A stretch of 64,000 bases of DNA from DATMXT01 sp963662765 (GCA_963662765.2 CAXXUP010000004.1:62001-126000), one strand, 5' to 3'; shown: positions 1 through 8,816, counted from the stretch's first letter. Notes: generated by a model from the sequence alone, not told the origin. Numbers and translations are program-made.

Positions 1-1444
1 CGCCGGCGCCCATGCCGTCGGAGAGAACCGTTACATATTTACGGTCCTCGGTGCGGAAGTCCCGCACCGTGTCGCCGGCCACCCGCTCGCCGGGGCAGGG
101 CGAGATGTGCCGGCGGGTCGAGACCGTGAAGCTTGCCGCCTCGCCGACTGTGAACTCCCAGCCGCCCTCGGCACGGACAAAGTCGGGCGGGGAGAGATGG
201 CGGCCGCTGACGGCCGCCGCCATCTGGCTAAGCCTGCGCAGGTCGGGCCTTACGCCGGGGCAGTAACCTGAAAGCCGCAGTTTGCCCTGTCTGGCGTACT
301 CGGCCTGTAAAGTCGAGCCGGGCGGCAGGCAGGGAGTGAGCCGTTCGGTCAGCCTAGGGTCGGGGACGACGTCCTCCTCCTCGGCCGCCTCGCCGAGGTC
401 GTCGAGCACGGCGGAAAAGCAGCGGTACTGCTCCCGCAGCACGCCGATGTCGCCCAGTCCGTCCTGCCTGAAGCGACTGACCTCCTCAAACCGGCGGGCT
501 TCCGCCGCCGCCTCTAACACAAACTCCGCCCGTTTGACGCAGGCCGAGGCAAAGGGCTGCGGCAGATCGCACTCCGCAAGATCCGCCCCGCGGCGCAGCA
601 GCATGGACATCTGGGTCAGACAGTCCATCATGGTGTTGTAGTTTGCACCCCAGCACCGGTGGTTTTGTTTGCAGTTTTTGCAAAGTCGTTCGACGGCGGG
701 GGAAAAGACCTCGGTCGAGAGGGGCCCGTCACCCCTTGTGCGAAGCTGATCGGTCAGGTCCCGCAGCACATCGGCCACCCGTTTCGTGCGCACCGGGGCA
801 GGCGGTGGTGCCGGTGTCCCCTTGGCAGGGACGGCCGCACGCAGTGTGCGGGCCGGAAGCAGCATCGCTCCCGCTGCTGCCGCACCGATGGCGGCGGCAG
901 GCCCCGCAACCGAGAAGACGGTGGCGCAGATTGCGCCGACAAGTCCCACACAATTTCGCATGTCGGGCGTACTGCCGCCTGTAAGCTCCGACAGGACCCG
1001 CTGGGCCATGATAAAGCTCTGGGCGGCAAGACCCGCCACCAGCGTTTCAAGCCAGAACCACTGCCCGCCGTCGCCGCCGAAGACAAGTGCCAGGCCTGTG
1101 GACAGGGTGACGGTTGCGGCCAGCGTCGGCTCAAACCACCAGACTGCCGCGACGTCCCGCGAGTCCCGAAAAATGAGGCGAACGCCAGCCAGTACCGAGA
1201 CTGCGGCGGCATACCGGATTCCGGACATCCCGCCCAATACGAGATATCCGGCGACGCTGCCGACCACGGCCGGCAGCAGCATCCGTATGGGAACTGCCGC
1301 CGCAAGCGCGACCGAAAAAGGCAGTGCCACCCCCAAGGGCCGACCGTATGCCAGCCCAAAACAAAACGCCAACCTGATTGCGGCCCCCGTGAGTGGGCTG
1401 CTCCAGAGTTGCTCAAACCGTTTGTGCGTCAGCCGCTGTTCCAC
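1..1444 (-). CDS. spoIIE: Stage II sporulation protein E (SpoIIE), 3' end beyond the window
   Basis: A minus-strand frame stays open from about position 1462 to the window edge. Its N-terminal 200 residues or so are strongly hydrophobic (GAAIRLAFCFGLAYGRPLG, then several more membrane segments), followed by a soluble stretch. At the edge it reads KYVTVLSDGMGAG, the PP2C phosphatase metal-binding signature with the catalytic Asp of SpoIIE. SpoIIE is a membrane serine phosphatase that dephosphorylates SpoIIAA to activate sigma-F and also acts at the polar septum. I chose GTG at 1444 because GGAGGG lies 9 nt upstream; an in-frame ATG at 1462 would be almost leaderless from the promoter seen. The phosphatase motif comes near residue 478, earlier than in the Bacillus protein, so the membrane or regulatory region is shorter. 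The PP2C domain is mostly outside the window. Confidence 0.88.
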   Translation of the reverse strand, partial: MEQRLTHKRFEQLWSSPLTGAAIRLAFCFGLAYGRPLGVALPFSVALAAAVPIRMLLPAVVGSVAGYLVLGGMSGIRYAAAVSVLAGVRLIFRDSRDVAAVWWFEPTLAATVTLSTGLALVFGGDGGQWFWLETLVAGLAAQSFIMAQRVLSELTGGSTPDMRNCVGLVGAICATVFSVAGPAAAIGAAAAGAMLLPARTLRAAVPAKGTPAPPPAPVRTKRVADVLRDLTDQLRTRGDGPLSTEVFSPAVERLCKNCKQNHRCWGANYNTMMDCLTQMSMLLRRGADLAECDLPQPFASACVKRAEFVLEAAAEARRFEEVSRFRQDGLGDIGVLREQYRCFSAVLDDLGEAAEEEDVVPDPRLTERLTPCLPPGSTLQAEYARQGKLRLSGYCPGVRPDLRRLSQMAAAVSGRHLSPPDFVRAEGGWEFTVGEAASFTVSTRRHISPCPGERVAGDTVRDFRTEDRKYVTVLSDGMGAG

Positions 1445-1470
1445 AGTATCCCATCCCTCCATACCCGAGT

Positions 1471-1499
1471 ATGTTAGAGTATACTATAGAAACTTCCAA
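1471..1499 (-). promoter_or_regulatory. Putative sigma-A promoter of spoIIE with 0A-box-like sites upstream
   Basis: On the minus strand TTGGAA (1494-1499) and TAACAT (1471-1476) are separated by 17 bp. This would start transcription about 20 nt before the GTG start. Two 7-of-9 matches to the Spo0A box TTTGTCRAA lie upstream at 1503-1511 and 1541-1549. Family knowledge: spoIIE is Spo0A-activated from a sigma-A promoter. The match is moderate. Confidence 0.4.
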
Positions 1500-1597
1500 T
1501 TTTTGGTCGGAAAATATAAACTGGAAATAGATGGTACTATTTTTTCGATCCGCTGCATATACTGATGGCCCGCAACCGCCTTTTGCGCCGCGATATA

Positions 1598-1626
1598 TTG
1601 AAGCGGCCGTCAATGTGTGCTATAAT
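1598..1626 (+). promoter_or_regulatory. Sigma-A promoter for the gene at 1705
   Basis: TTGAAG and a perfect TATAAT are separated by 17 bp. The downstream gene has the ribosome binding site GGGAGGGGAGGTG before its TTG start. Confidence 0.6.
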
Positions 1627-1704
1627 ATTCTGACATTGATTTTAAATGTCCGTGTAAACTGACGCGGTCCGGCTAAGGTCGGCCGCGGGAGGGGAGGTGC
1701 GCCC

Positions 1705-2740
1705 TTGAAACTGAAGAGACTTCTTGTTATGCTTCTTGTGGCGGGCCTTGTCGTCATGCCCACATTTGCCGAGGAGAGTGTATGGCGCATGTGGTTTAAC
1801 GACGAAGCAATTTACCTCTCGAACGAGCGTACGGTCATTGTCGAGGACGCCAAGCTCTACCTGCCGGCCGACGCCGTGCTCACAAGGCTTGGTGCCACCT
1901 ATGTCTATGACGCCGATACAGAGACCTACACCGTCTTCAAGGATGACCTCATTCTGGCTTTCAACATGCTGACAGGCCAGGTCATCACGTCTGACGAGCG
2001 CTTTTTGATCGCCCATGTTTTTTACCGCAACAAAGTTTTCTATCTGCCGGCCGACTTCATATTAAAGGAGCTGGGGGGGCGAGCTGTCGACGCTTCCGAG
2101 CGGAAGTCTGCGCGTCACGACCGGCCGCCAGAAGCTGACGGACGGCGAGATCGCTGCGGTCGAGGCCTCCATGACGAGCAATCAGCAGAGCGAAACCGGC
2201 ACAGATACGATGTATCTTCTGATTCGCGCGCTGCCGGGGCAGGTGACAAACCACTTGCGGCAGCTGTCAACCCGGCAGGTGCCGGGGGCTTTCTTCTTTT
2301 CGGCAGCCGACATCGCGGCAAGCCCCAACTCCCTGCGCGAGGTCTATGTCTCAGGGCAGACCATCGGGCTCTACGTCCCCGGCGGGATGAGCGGATCGGC
2401 CGCTATAGAGTCGCTCGCCCGTGCACAGGGCCTGATGGAGCGGGTGATCAAGACCTCGACAAACCTGGTGCTGGCCCCCGGCGGGTCGGCCGCCTTCTAC
2501 AGAGAAGTGACAAATGCAGGCTTCATCGTATGGGATGTCAACTTCGACACCGCGGTCGAGTCGGATGATGTTTCGCTTGCGGACGTTGCCGGCCGCATCC
2601 TGTGGCGCAGCGCCGCCTACTTCGACGGGACGGCGGCATCGGCCGGCCGGATAGGCCGGCTGCTGGATGGGTATTTGAGTATCAAGGGCCGCATTGCCGC
2701 GGTGACCGAAGGGGTAAAGCCTTTGCGGTATGGGGGATAA
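1705..2740 (+). pseudogene. Secreted polysaccharide-deacetylase-like protein, frameshifted in a G7 run
   Basis: The frame starts at TTG 1705 after a strong GGGAGGGGAGGTG site. Residues 1-22 look like a signal peptide, followed by a region like the copper-amine-oxidase N-terminal stalk (AIYLSNERTVIVEDAKLYLPA). Near 2073-2079 a run of seven G shifts the frame. Removing one G joins KELGGELSTLPSGSLRV to the second frame and gives one 344-residue protein ending at 2740. The second half (GQTIGLYVPGG, LVLAPGG) has the outline of a NodB-type deacetylase, but the usual metal-binding His residues are not visible, so it may be non-catalytic. It is unclear whether the shift is a sequencing overcall or a real lesion. 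Nothing adjacent gives its substrate; a role in the envelope or spore coat is inference only. Confidence 0.6.
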
Positions 2741-2795
2741 CGGCACCGGGGCCGAGCGGACCGGAGCAAAAAAATCACCTCCGCGCCATCATTTG

Positions 2796-2824
2796 TTGAA
2801 GCAGATGTCATATTGTGCTATACT
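2796..2824 (+). promoter_or_regulatory. Sigma-A promoter for murI
   Basis: TTGAAG and TATACT with a 17-bp spacer, 43 bp upstream of the likely TTG start of murI. The transcript probably continues through the DUF1934 gene into argS. Confidence 0.55.
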
Positions 2825-2866
2825 TCTGAGTTATATTGTAGCATTATGATAACGGAGCTGATTGAT

Positions 2867-3643
2867 TTGGACAACAGGGCCATCGGGGTCTTTGATTCGG
2901 GACTCGGCGGACTGACGGCAGTCCGGGCGTTGCGCAGGGAACTGCCGCGGGAGTCGCTTGTATACTTCGGGGATACCGGCCGGGTGCCCTACGGCACCAG
3001 AAGCGCCGAAACGATATACAAATACGCAAAGCAGGATATTCGGTTTTTGCTGAGCCTAAACGTCAAATGCATCGTCGTCGCCTGCGGCACGGTCAGCAGC
3101 GCGGCATTGCCCCGCATGGGGGATATCGGTTTGCCGGTCATCGGGGTCATTGAACCGGCGGTCGAGGCGGCCAAAGCCGCCACTAAAAACGGCCGTATCG
3201 GCGTTGTCGGGACGCCGGCCACCATCCGCTCCGGTGCCTACGAACGGGGGCTCGCGGACCACTTTGTGGCATCGAACGCCTGCCCGCTACTGGTACCGCT
3301 CGTAGAGGATGGGCGCAACACCCATCTTATCACCGAAATGCTGGTCGACGAATACCTCACGCCGCTGCTTGAGGAGGGCATCGACACCCTCATCATGGGC
3401 TGCACGCATTACCCACTCATCGCGCCCCTTATCGCAAAACGGTGCGGCGAGGGGGTCACGCTCATCGACCCGGGCGCCGAGACGGTGCGCCGGCTGCAAA
3501 CCCTGATCAGTCCCTGCGGTGAACAGGGGCGGGAGCGGTATTTTGTCAGCGACAGCACCGAGCAGTTTGCAAGGCTTGCCGGCGCATTTTTGGGCGGACC
3601 GGCACCGGGAGATGTCACACAGATACCCATAGAGGAGTATTAA
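2867..3643 (+). CDS. murI: Glutamate racemase family protein
   Basis: Asp/Glu racemase of 258 residues, converting L- to D-glutamate for peptidoglycan. Visible motifs are the N-terminal AIGVFDSGLGGLTAV (general-base Asp region), the first catalytic cysteine in VVACGTVSS, and the second in MGCTHYPLI. TTG 2867 is preferred because ACGGAG sits 9 nt upstream; ATG 2846 in the same frame would add seven residues. The usual CNT motif after the first catalytic Cys reads CGT, so the substrate-contact Asn is replaced by Gly. Both catalytic cysteines and the D-S-G loop are intact, so racemase activity is likely, though substrate choice could differ. It begins a tight run with the DUF1934 gene (3-nt gap) and argS. 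Confidence 0.88.
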   Translation: MDNRAIGVFDSGLGGLTAVRALRRELPRESLVYFGDTGRVPYGTRSAETIYKYAKQDIRFLLSLNVKCIVVACGTVSSAALPRMGDIGLPVIGVIEPAVEAAKAATKNGRIGVVGTPATIRSGAYERGLADHFVASNACPLLVPLVEDGRNTHLITEMLVDEYLTPLLEEGIDTLIMGCTHYPLIAPLIAKRCGEGVTLIDPGAETVRRLQTLISPCGEQGRERYFVSDSTEQFARLAGAFLGGPAPGDVTQIPIEEY

Positions 3644-3646
3644 CAA

Positions 3647-4084
3647 ATGGAAAAGGCTAAAATATCCATCAAAGGCCGTCAGTTCTTCGAGGACGGAGAC
3701 GACGAAGTGGAGCTCATCACCGACGGAGAGTTCGGCCGCGAAGGCACCGACTATGTCATCTCCTACGACGAGACCGAGATGACCGGCATGCAGGGGGCGA
3801 AGACGACCATTCGGGTCACCAAGGACAACATGGTCACGCTGCACCGCAGCGGCGGAGCCGGGGCTGCTATGATTTTCGAGCCTGGGAGGCGAAGCCAGTG
3901 CCATTACGAGATCGAGGGTGGAAGTGGTCTTATGATGACGGTGGGTCCCACCCGGGTCATCAACCGGCTGTCAAAGACGGGCGGTTCGCTGTTTGTGGAC
4001 TACAAACTTGAGGTCATGGGCGAACTGATGAGTAAAAACAACTTTTTAATAAAAGTCGAAAACGGAGGAATGACAAATGCCTAA
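3647..4084 (+). CDS. DUF1934 (YwiB-like) beta-barrel protein
   Basis: A 145-residue protein rich in alternating beta-type stretches, with no signal peptide or membrane segment. The pattern (EVELITDGEF, YVISYDETEMTG, TTIRVTKDNMVTLHRSG, MILEP-like FEPG) fits DUF1934, a small calycin-like barrel family of unknown role. The same family sits directly before argS in Bacillus (ywiB-argS), and here too its 3' end overlaps argS by 8 nt. This suggests translational coupling and a conserved but unexplained link to arginyl-tRNA synthesis or the envelope. Family assignment is from sequence pattern and synteny. Confidence 0.75.
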   Translation: MEKAKISIKGRQFFEDGDDEVELITDGEFGREGTDYVISYDETEMTGMQGAKTTIRVTKDNMVTLHRSGGAGAAMIFEPGRRSQCHYEIEGGSGLMMTVGPTRVINRLSKTGGSLFVDYKLEVMGELMSKNNFLIKVENGGMTNA

Positions 4085-5774
4085 GAATCCCTATGCACTC
4101 GCGGTGAGTGCTGTGAGGCGCGCAGTCCTAAATGCTTATGAGGAGGCCGTCGTGCGTGGGGAGCTGCCGGCGGGCGCTCCGGAAGATTTTGACGTTAGCG
4201 AGCCCCGCGACAAGGGGCACGGAGACCTCGCGGCCAATTTTGCCATGGTCTGGGCCAAGGCCCTGAAGCTGAACCCCCGCAAAGTGGCTGAGATCATTGT
4301 GGCCGACATCGATAATGGCGACTTTATCGAGAAGCTCGAAATTGCCGGCCCCGGCTTTGTCAACATCACCCTGACTTCGGCGTGGTACGGGCAGACGCTT
4401 ACCGCCATTGACGAGGCGAAGGCCGACTACGGCAAGAGCGACTACGGCCATGGGAAGCGGGTGCAGGTGGAGTTTGTGTCGGCCAACCCGACGGGGCCCA
4501 TGCACCTCGGAAATGCCCGCGGCGGCGTCTTGGGTGACGTGCTCAGCAGCATCTTCCAGTGGACAGGCTTCTACTGCGAGCGCGAGTTTTATTTAAACGA
4601 CACCGGCAATCAGGTAGACCTGCTCGGCAAGTCGATGGAGTCCCGCTTCTTCGAGCTGCTGGGGGACGAGGTGAGCTATCCCTTCCCGGAAGACGGCTAC
4701 CACGGAGATGATGTCAAGGAGCACGCAAAGGCTTATATTGAGCTTCACGGCGACTCCCTTAAGGATGCACCGGAGGCCGAGCGCCGCACCAAGCTGCGCG
4801 ATTTCGCCCTTGAGCGCAACATCGCCCGCATGAAGGAGGATCTTGCCCGCTATCGCATCGTGCACGACGTGTGGTTCAAGGAGTCCTCGCTCTACGGGGA
4901 GGGCGGTGCAGTCGACATCGCGCTTGCCGACATGAAGAAGAATGACGCCGTTTACGAGGCCGATGGCGCTTTGTGGTTTGCCGCGACCAAGTTCGGAAGC
5001 GAAAAAGACGAAGTGCTGCGCAAGGGCACAGGATTTTACACCTATTACATGGGCGACATCGCCTATCACTACAATAAATTTGTCATCCGCGGATTTGACA
5101 CCGTCATCGACATCTGGGGCGCCGACCACCACGGCCACGCCATCCGGTTTGCCTCGGCCATGCGGGCCATCGGACTTGAGCCGACCCGGCTTAAGTTTAT
5201 TCTGATGCAGCTCGTGCGGCTGGTGCGGGGCGGCGAGATCGTGCGCATGAGCAAGCGCACCGGCAAGGCCGTCTCACTGTCCGATCTCTTAGACGAAATC
5301 CCGGTCGACGCCGCCAGGTTCTTCTTTTGCTCGCGGCAAAACGACACCCAGATGGACTTCGACCTCGACATCGCGGTCAAGGAGGACAGCGACAACCCGG
5401 TTTACTACGTGCAGTACGCCCATGCCCGCATCTGCTCAATTTTGCGCAACCTTTTGGCCGAAGGCATTGCACCGAAGCCTGCCGCCGAAGTTGACTTTAC
5501 GAAGCTCACGGCTCCCGAGGAGCTGGAGCTCATCAAGCATCTCGCCAAGTTGCCGCAGGAGCTCATCATGGCGGCCGACAGCCTCGACCCCTCCCGCATG
5601 ACCAAATATGTCATGGAGACGGCCGCCACCTTCCACAAGTTCTACAACGCCTGCAGGGTCCGCGGCGAGGAACAAAGCGTGATGGACGCTCGTCTCAAGC
5701 TCTGCGAGCTGACGGCGCAGGTCCTGCGCAATGTGCTGACCATTATCAACATCACCTGCCCCGACAGGATGTAA
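4077..5774 (+). CDS. argS: Arginyl-tRNA synthetase
   Basis: Class I aminoacyl-tRNA synthetase, 565 residues, charging tRNA-Arg with arginine in the cytoplasm. The N-terminal additional domain is followed by VEFVSANPTGPMHLGN with the HIGH-type motif (HLGN at about residue 143) and, near residue 391, MSKRTGK, the KMSKS-type loop. The C-terminal anticodon-binding DALR domain closes the protein (FHKFYNACRVRGEE, then the ending LTIINITCPDRM). GGAGG lies before the ATG, inside the end of the upstream gene. Length and motif order are normal. Confidence 0.97.
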   Translation: MPKNPYALAVSAVRRAVLNAYEEAVVRGELPAGAPEDFDVSEPRDKGHGDLAANFAMVWAKALKLNPRKVAEIIVADIDNGDFIEKLEIAGPGFVNITLTSAWYGQTLTAIDEAKADYGKSDYGHGKRVQVEFVSANPTGPMHLGNARGGVLGDVLSSIFQWTGFYCEREFYLNDTGNQVDLLGKSMESRFFELLGDEVSYPFPEDGYHGDDVKEHAKAYIELHGDSLKDAPEAERRTKLRDFALERNIARMKEDLARYRIVHDVWFKESSLYGEGGAVDIALADMKKNDAVYEADGALWFAATKFGSEKDEVLRKGTGFYTYYMGDIAYHYNKFVIRGFDTVIDIWGADHHGHAIRFASAMRAIGLEPTRLKFILMQLVRLVRGGEIVRMSKRTGKAVSLSDLLDEIPVDAARFFFCSRQNDTQMDFDLDIAVKEDSDNPVYYVQYAHARICSILRNLLAEGIAPKPAAEVDFTKLTAPEELELIKHLAKLPQELIMAADSLDPSRMTKYVMETAATFHKFYNACRVRGEEQSVMDARLKLCELTAQVLRNVLTIINITCPDRM

Positions 5775-5843
5775 TCCGCAAAAAACTCATAGTATCCGAA
5801 TACAACACGGGACATGGGATCCCGCATGTGAAATGGAGACGGT

Positions 5844-7328
5844 ATGAAAACCTCACACCTCAGCGTGCGCATTCTGGCCCTGATACTGACCTTTGCAATG
5901 GTGTTCTCCCTTGTCGGCTATGCGGCCGACACGGCCGATGTGGCCACGGAGCCCACCCTCACGGCAACAACCGAGCAGCAGGACTTTGATAAATTCAAGG
6001 AGATTTTTGACCTCTACAGCGATTACTACTACCAGGACAAGGCGCCGGAGGACATGCTGCTTGACACGATTCGCCAACTGATGGAGGACAACCCGGACCT
6101 ATACCGCCAGTTTGTCGACGCGCTGCTCTCGTCGGGGGATAAATACTCCCGCTATCTCGACCTCGAGGAGGTCGACGCGCTTGAAAACCAGAAGAGTTAC
6201 GGCGGAATCGGCGTCACGGTTGCCATTCAGAATGCCGGACTTGCCATCACTGAAATCACACCCGAAAGCCCCGCCGATACGGCCGGGGTCCAAATTGGGG
6301 ATATTATCACCTCGATTGACGGCCACCCGGTGAAAAACTTGACAATCGAGACGGTTGCCGAGTTTGCCCGCGGTGAGGTTGGCACAAAGGTGGTCTACAA
6401 CGTACTGCGGCCCTCGACGGGCGAGATGCTCTCCTTTGAGATGGTACGGGAAGAATTGACGGTGGTCACGGTCACTTACGAGCTTAAGGACGGCTACGCC
6501 ATCTGCCGCATCAACGATTTTTCGGGACTTTTGACCTTCTTTGAGTTTTATGATTTCCTCGAGACCATCAAGGAGGCCGGAATCGACGACGTCATTTTCG
6601 ACTTGAGGGGCAACCCGGGCGGCGACCTTGCGGTGGTGCTCGATATGCTCAACTACCTGATCCCCGGTGAAGGGAAGCCGATCACGACCATCATCCCCCG
6701 CGATGAGACCAAGTCGGTGACCTACTCCACGACCGGCCGCGGCCGCGAGATGGGTAAAATGGCCATTCTGGTGGACGGATATTCCGCGTCGGCGGCTGAG
6801 CTCTTCGCCGTCGTGCTGCAGGAATATCAGCTTGCCACCGTCATCGGAACGACTACTTACGGCAAGGCCATCGGCCAGACTTACTTCACGCTGGACGACG
6901 GCACCATCGCCGCCATTACGACACTGCAGGCCACAACGCCGACCGGCCGCAAATATAACGGACTGGGAGTCACGCCCAACGTATACCTCGCCAATTCCGA
7001 GACTCCTCGGGTACTGCCGGCCTGCGAACCACTCAACTTCGACAACTTTGCGTCCGCCGGCATCGGGACCGAGTCGACGGCTACCCTGGCCCTCGAACAG
7101 CGGCTGGTACTGCTTGGGTTCCTCAAGGAGGCAGACACCCTCTTCGACGGAGAGACGGCCGACGCGCTGTCGGTGTTCCAGAGCCGTGCGGGACTTTCCG
7201 TCACCGGCGTGCTCGATCGCGATACCCTCGTTATGCTGACCGACACCATCAACTACCTCAAGACGATCCCGGTTAAAAGTGACGACCAGCTTGCCGCTGC
7301 TGTCGCCATCATGGAGGAAAAGGAATAA
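5844..7328 (+). CDS. C-terminal processing protease (S41) with PDZ and peptidoglycan-binding domains
   Basis: A 494-residue secreted or membrane-anchored serine protease. Residues 1-27 form a signal sequence, a PDZ domain follows at about 110-195 (YGGIGVTV, ITEITPESPADTAGVQIGD), then the S41 core with DLRGNPGG. The catalytic Ser is near 316 in GYSASAAELF and the catalytic Lys near 341 in TTYGKAIGQ. Residues about 410-475 form a PG_binding_1 domain (LEQRLVLLGFL, GLSVTGVLDRDTL), placing it at the cell wall as in Bacillus CtpA/CtpB. CtpB cleaves SpoIVFA in sporulation, so a sporulation or envelope role is possible. The stop codon overlaps the start of the next gene by 1 nt, so the pair is probably cotranslated. 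Confidence 0.9.
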   Translation: MKTSHLSVRILALILTFAMVFSLVGYAADTADVATEPTLTATTEQQDFDKFKEIFDLYSDYYYQDKAPEDMLLDTIRQLMEDNPDLYRQFVDALLSSGDKYSRYLDLEEVDALENQKSYGGIGVTVAIQNAGLAITEITPESPADTAGVQIGDIITSIDGHPVKNLTIETVAEFARGEVGTKVVYNVLRPSTGEMLSFEMVREELTVVTVTYELKDGYAICRINDFSGLLTFFEFYDFLETIKEAGIDDVIFDLRGNPGGDLAVVLDMLNYLIPGEGKPITTIIPRDETKSVTYSTTGRGREMGKMAILVDGYSASAAELFAVVLQEYQLATVIGTTTYGKAIGQTYFTLDDGTIAAITTLQATTPTGRKYNGLGVTPNVYLANSETPRVLPACEPLNFDNFASAGIGTESTATLALEQRLVLLGFLKEADTLFDGETADALSVFQSRAGLSVTGVLDRDTLVMLTDTINYLKTIPVKSDDQLAAAVAIMEEKE

Positions 7329-8545
7329 TGGAGGACTACTGGCAAAAGCCGAGGATGGCGGATGCCTGTGCCCCGACCGAACAGGTCGTGGGGGAGGAGA
7401 GCGCGGCACAGTACTTTGAGGCGGTGGTCGAAGGGACCCTGCCCATCCCGACCGGTGACCTCGCCGATTGGATGGGGACTCCGTGTGACGCCGTTGTGCT
7501 GCCTGCCTTTGAGGCGAACCGACTGCAGCTTGAAGGCACCGGCTATGAGAACCGGCTGTCGGAGTATGCTGGGAAGCTTTTGACACGAAGTGAGCGCGCC
7601 GACGGAAAAATGGTATTCGGCGCGGCCATAAGGCCTTGCGTGAATCCTGAAGAGACCGAATGGCATATTGACCACCGCATCGCGGCCTATTCCGAGCAGG
7701 CGGACGCCATTGAGCAGGCCGGGTTTGATTTTTTGCACATATTTGACATGCAGGATCTGTCGGAGGGCAGGGCCGCTCTGCTTGCGGCCCACGAAGCGAC
7801 AAGGCTTCCGGTCATTGTGTCGGCAGCCTGCGATGAGGACGGCATGGTTGGGGAGACCGACGTCATGGCATGCCTCGCCGTATGCCAGGGCATTGGCTGT
7901 GCCGCATTCGGACTGTCCTGCTACAACCGGCCCGACATTGCGCAGCAGCAGCTTGCCCGCCTCTATCCTTACGCCTCGGTGCCGCTCTTTGTCAAGCTTG
8001 ACGCCTATGAGCAAGACGGATACGAGAAAACGCTGGTGTCCCCCGGCAAGTACGCTTCGCATGTGCGAGGGTGCCTCGAGGCAGGGGCAACGTCGATCTT
8101 CACCGGTGCCGGTGCCGTAGCCGAGTACGCACAGCTTGCCGGTATTGAGCTTGCGGAGTTTTCGGAGAGCCAAATCACGGCTGGACCCAAAAAAGAAGGG
8201 GTCATTCTCTCGGCCACCTCACGCGAGGCCCACTTCATCGACCCCATGCTGGACATTTCGGAGCCGCTTTATGTCGGCACCGAACTTGACGAGGATATAT
8301 ACGATGCCGAGCAGTCGGGGGTGGACGCCATCAAGGTCCATCTGCGCGAGGTGGATGACATCGAACTCTTCGCCGAGAGCCTGTACATGCTGGATCTGCC
8401 GCTCTGTCTGTCGGCCGATGACCTGTCGCTTTTCGAGCGTGCCGCCATGCTCTATCCCGGCCGCGCACTGTACGACGGCACCTGTGATTTTGAGGATGAG
8501 GAACTGCGGCCGATCCTTGAAAAATACGGTGTCATTGAGCTGTAG
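7328..8545 (+). CDS. Degenerate homocysteine S-methyltransferase (MetH-like) barrel protein
   Basis: A 405-residue cytoplasmic protein whose middle region resembles the MetH/homocysteine methyltransferase barrel: AYSEQADAIEQAGFDFLHIFDMQDL, LPVIVSAACDEDGMVGETDV, GCAAFGLSC. The first zinc-binding Cys (near residue 198, GLSCYN) is kept, but the position of the paired zinc cysteines (GCCGT in active enzymes) reads SIFTGAGAV, so the catalytic zinc site is incomplete. The C-terminal third (VDAIKVHLREVDDIELFAESLYMLDLPLCLS) recalls the pterin-binding barrel that follows in MetH but lacks its usual motifs. It is therefore probably not a working homocysteine methyltransferase. It overlaps the S41 protease gene and precedes a ferredoxin gene with its own promoter. 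Family membership is fairly likely; function is unknown. Confidence 0.6.
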   Translation: MEDYWQKPRMADACAPTEQVVGEESAAQYFEAVVEGTLPIPTGDLADWMGTPCDAVVLPAFEANRLQLEGTGYENRLSEYAGKLLTRSERADGKMVFGAAIRPCVNPEETEWHIDHRIAAYSEQADAIEQAGFDFLHIFDMQDLSEGRAALLAAHEATRLPVIVSAACDEDGMVGETDVMACLAVCQGIGCAAFGLSCYNRPDIAQQQLARLYPYASVPLFVKLDAYEQDGYEKTLVSPGKYASHVRGCLEAGATSIFTGAGAVAEYAQLAGIELAEFSESQITAGPKKEGVILSATSREAHFIDPMLDISEPLYVGTELDEDIYDAEQSGVDAIKVHLREVDDIELFAESLYMLDLPLCLSADDLSLFERAAMLYPGRALYDGTCDFEDEELRPILEKYGVIEL

Positions 8546-8564
8546 AGGTGCAGTAAAAAAGCTC

Positions 8565-8593
8565 TTGATTTTTTCAGTAAATCAAGCTATGAT
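8565..8593 (+). promoter_or_regulatory. Sigma-A promoter for the ferredoxin gene
   Basis: TTGATT and TATGAT with a 17-bp spacer. The same region holds a 7-bp inverted repeat (CTTGATT/AATCAAG) that could also end the upstream transcript. Confidence 0.5.
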
Positions 8594-8622
8594 AAAATCA
8601 TCAAACAAGGAGGTGTTTCCCC

Positions 8623-8793
8623 ATGGCATACGTTATCAGTGACGAGTGCATCGGATGCGGCGCTTGCGCCGGAGAGTGCCCTGTCGGCGCTATTTCCGAG
8701 GACGGCGGAAAGTACAAGATCGATCCCGAGACCTGTGTTGAGTGCGGCGCTTGCGCATCTGTCTGCCCTGTCGGCGCCCCGAAGCAGGCGTAA
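8623..8793 (+). CDS. 2[4Fe-4S] clostridial-type ferredoxin
   Basis: A 56-residue protein with two complete cluster motifs: CIGCGACAGECPVGAI and CVECGACASVCPVGAP. This is the size and layout of classical clostridial ferredoxin, a low-potential electron carrier for hydrogenases, pyruvate:ferredoxin oxidoreductase and similar enzymes. The ATG follows a near-ideal AAGGAGGTG site at 8608-8616, and the gene has its own promoter and a following hairpin, so it is likely a highly expressed monocistronic unit. Confidence 0.95.
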   Translation: MAYVISDECIGCGACAGECPVGAISEDGGKYKIDPETCVECGACASVCPVGAPKQA

Positions 8794-8816
8794 AACAGAT
8801 TAATTGAGAGATGAAC

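Noticed and set aside
659..1565. Plus-strand open frames of 259 and 272 codons
   Set aside because: They lie antisense to spoIIE, whose minus-strand frame carries membrane segments and the SDGMG phosphatase motif.
2073..2079. Programmed ribosomal frameshifting at the G7 run
   Set aside because: I saw no clear slippery heptamer with a downstream pseudoknot, and two unrelated genes in the window show the same +1 G defect, which fits an indel better.
6099..7802. A 567-codon open frame on the minus strand opposite the S41 protease gene
   Set aside because: It is a shadow of a G+C-rich gene. The plus strand has full protease, PDZ and peptidoglycan-binding motifs, and the antisense frame has no domain and an Arg/Pro-rich composition.
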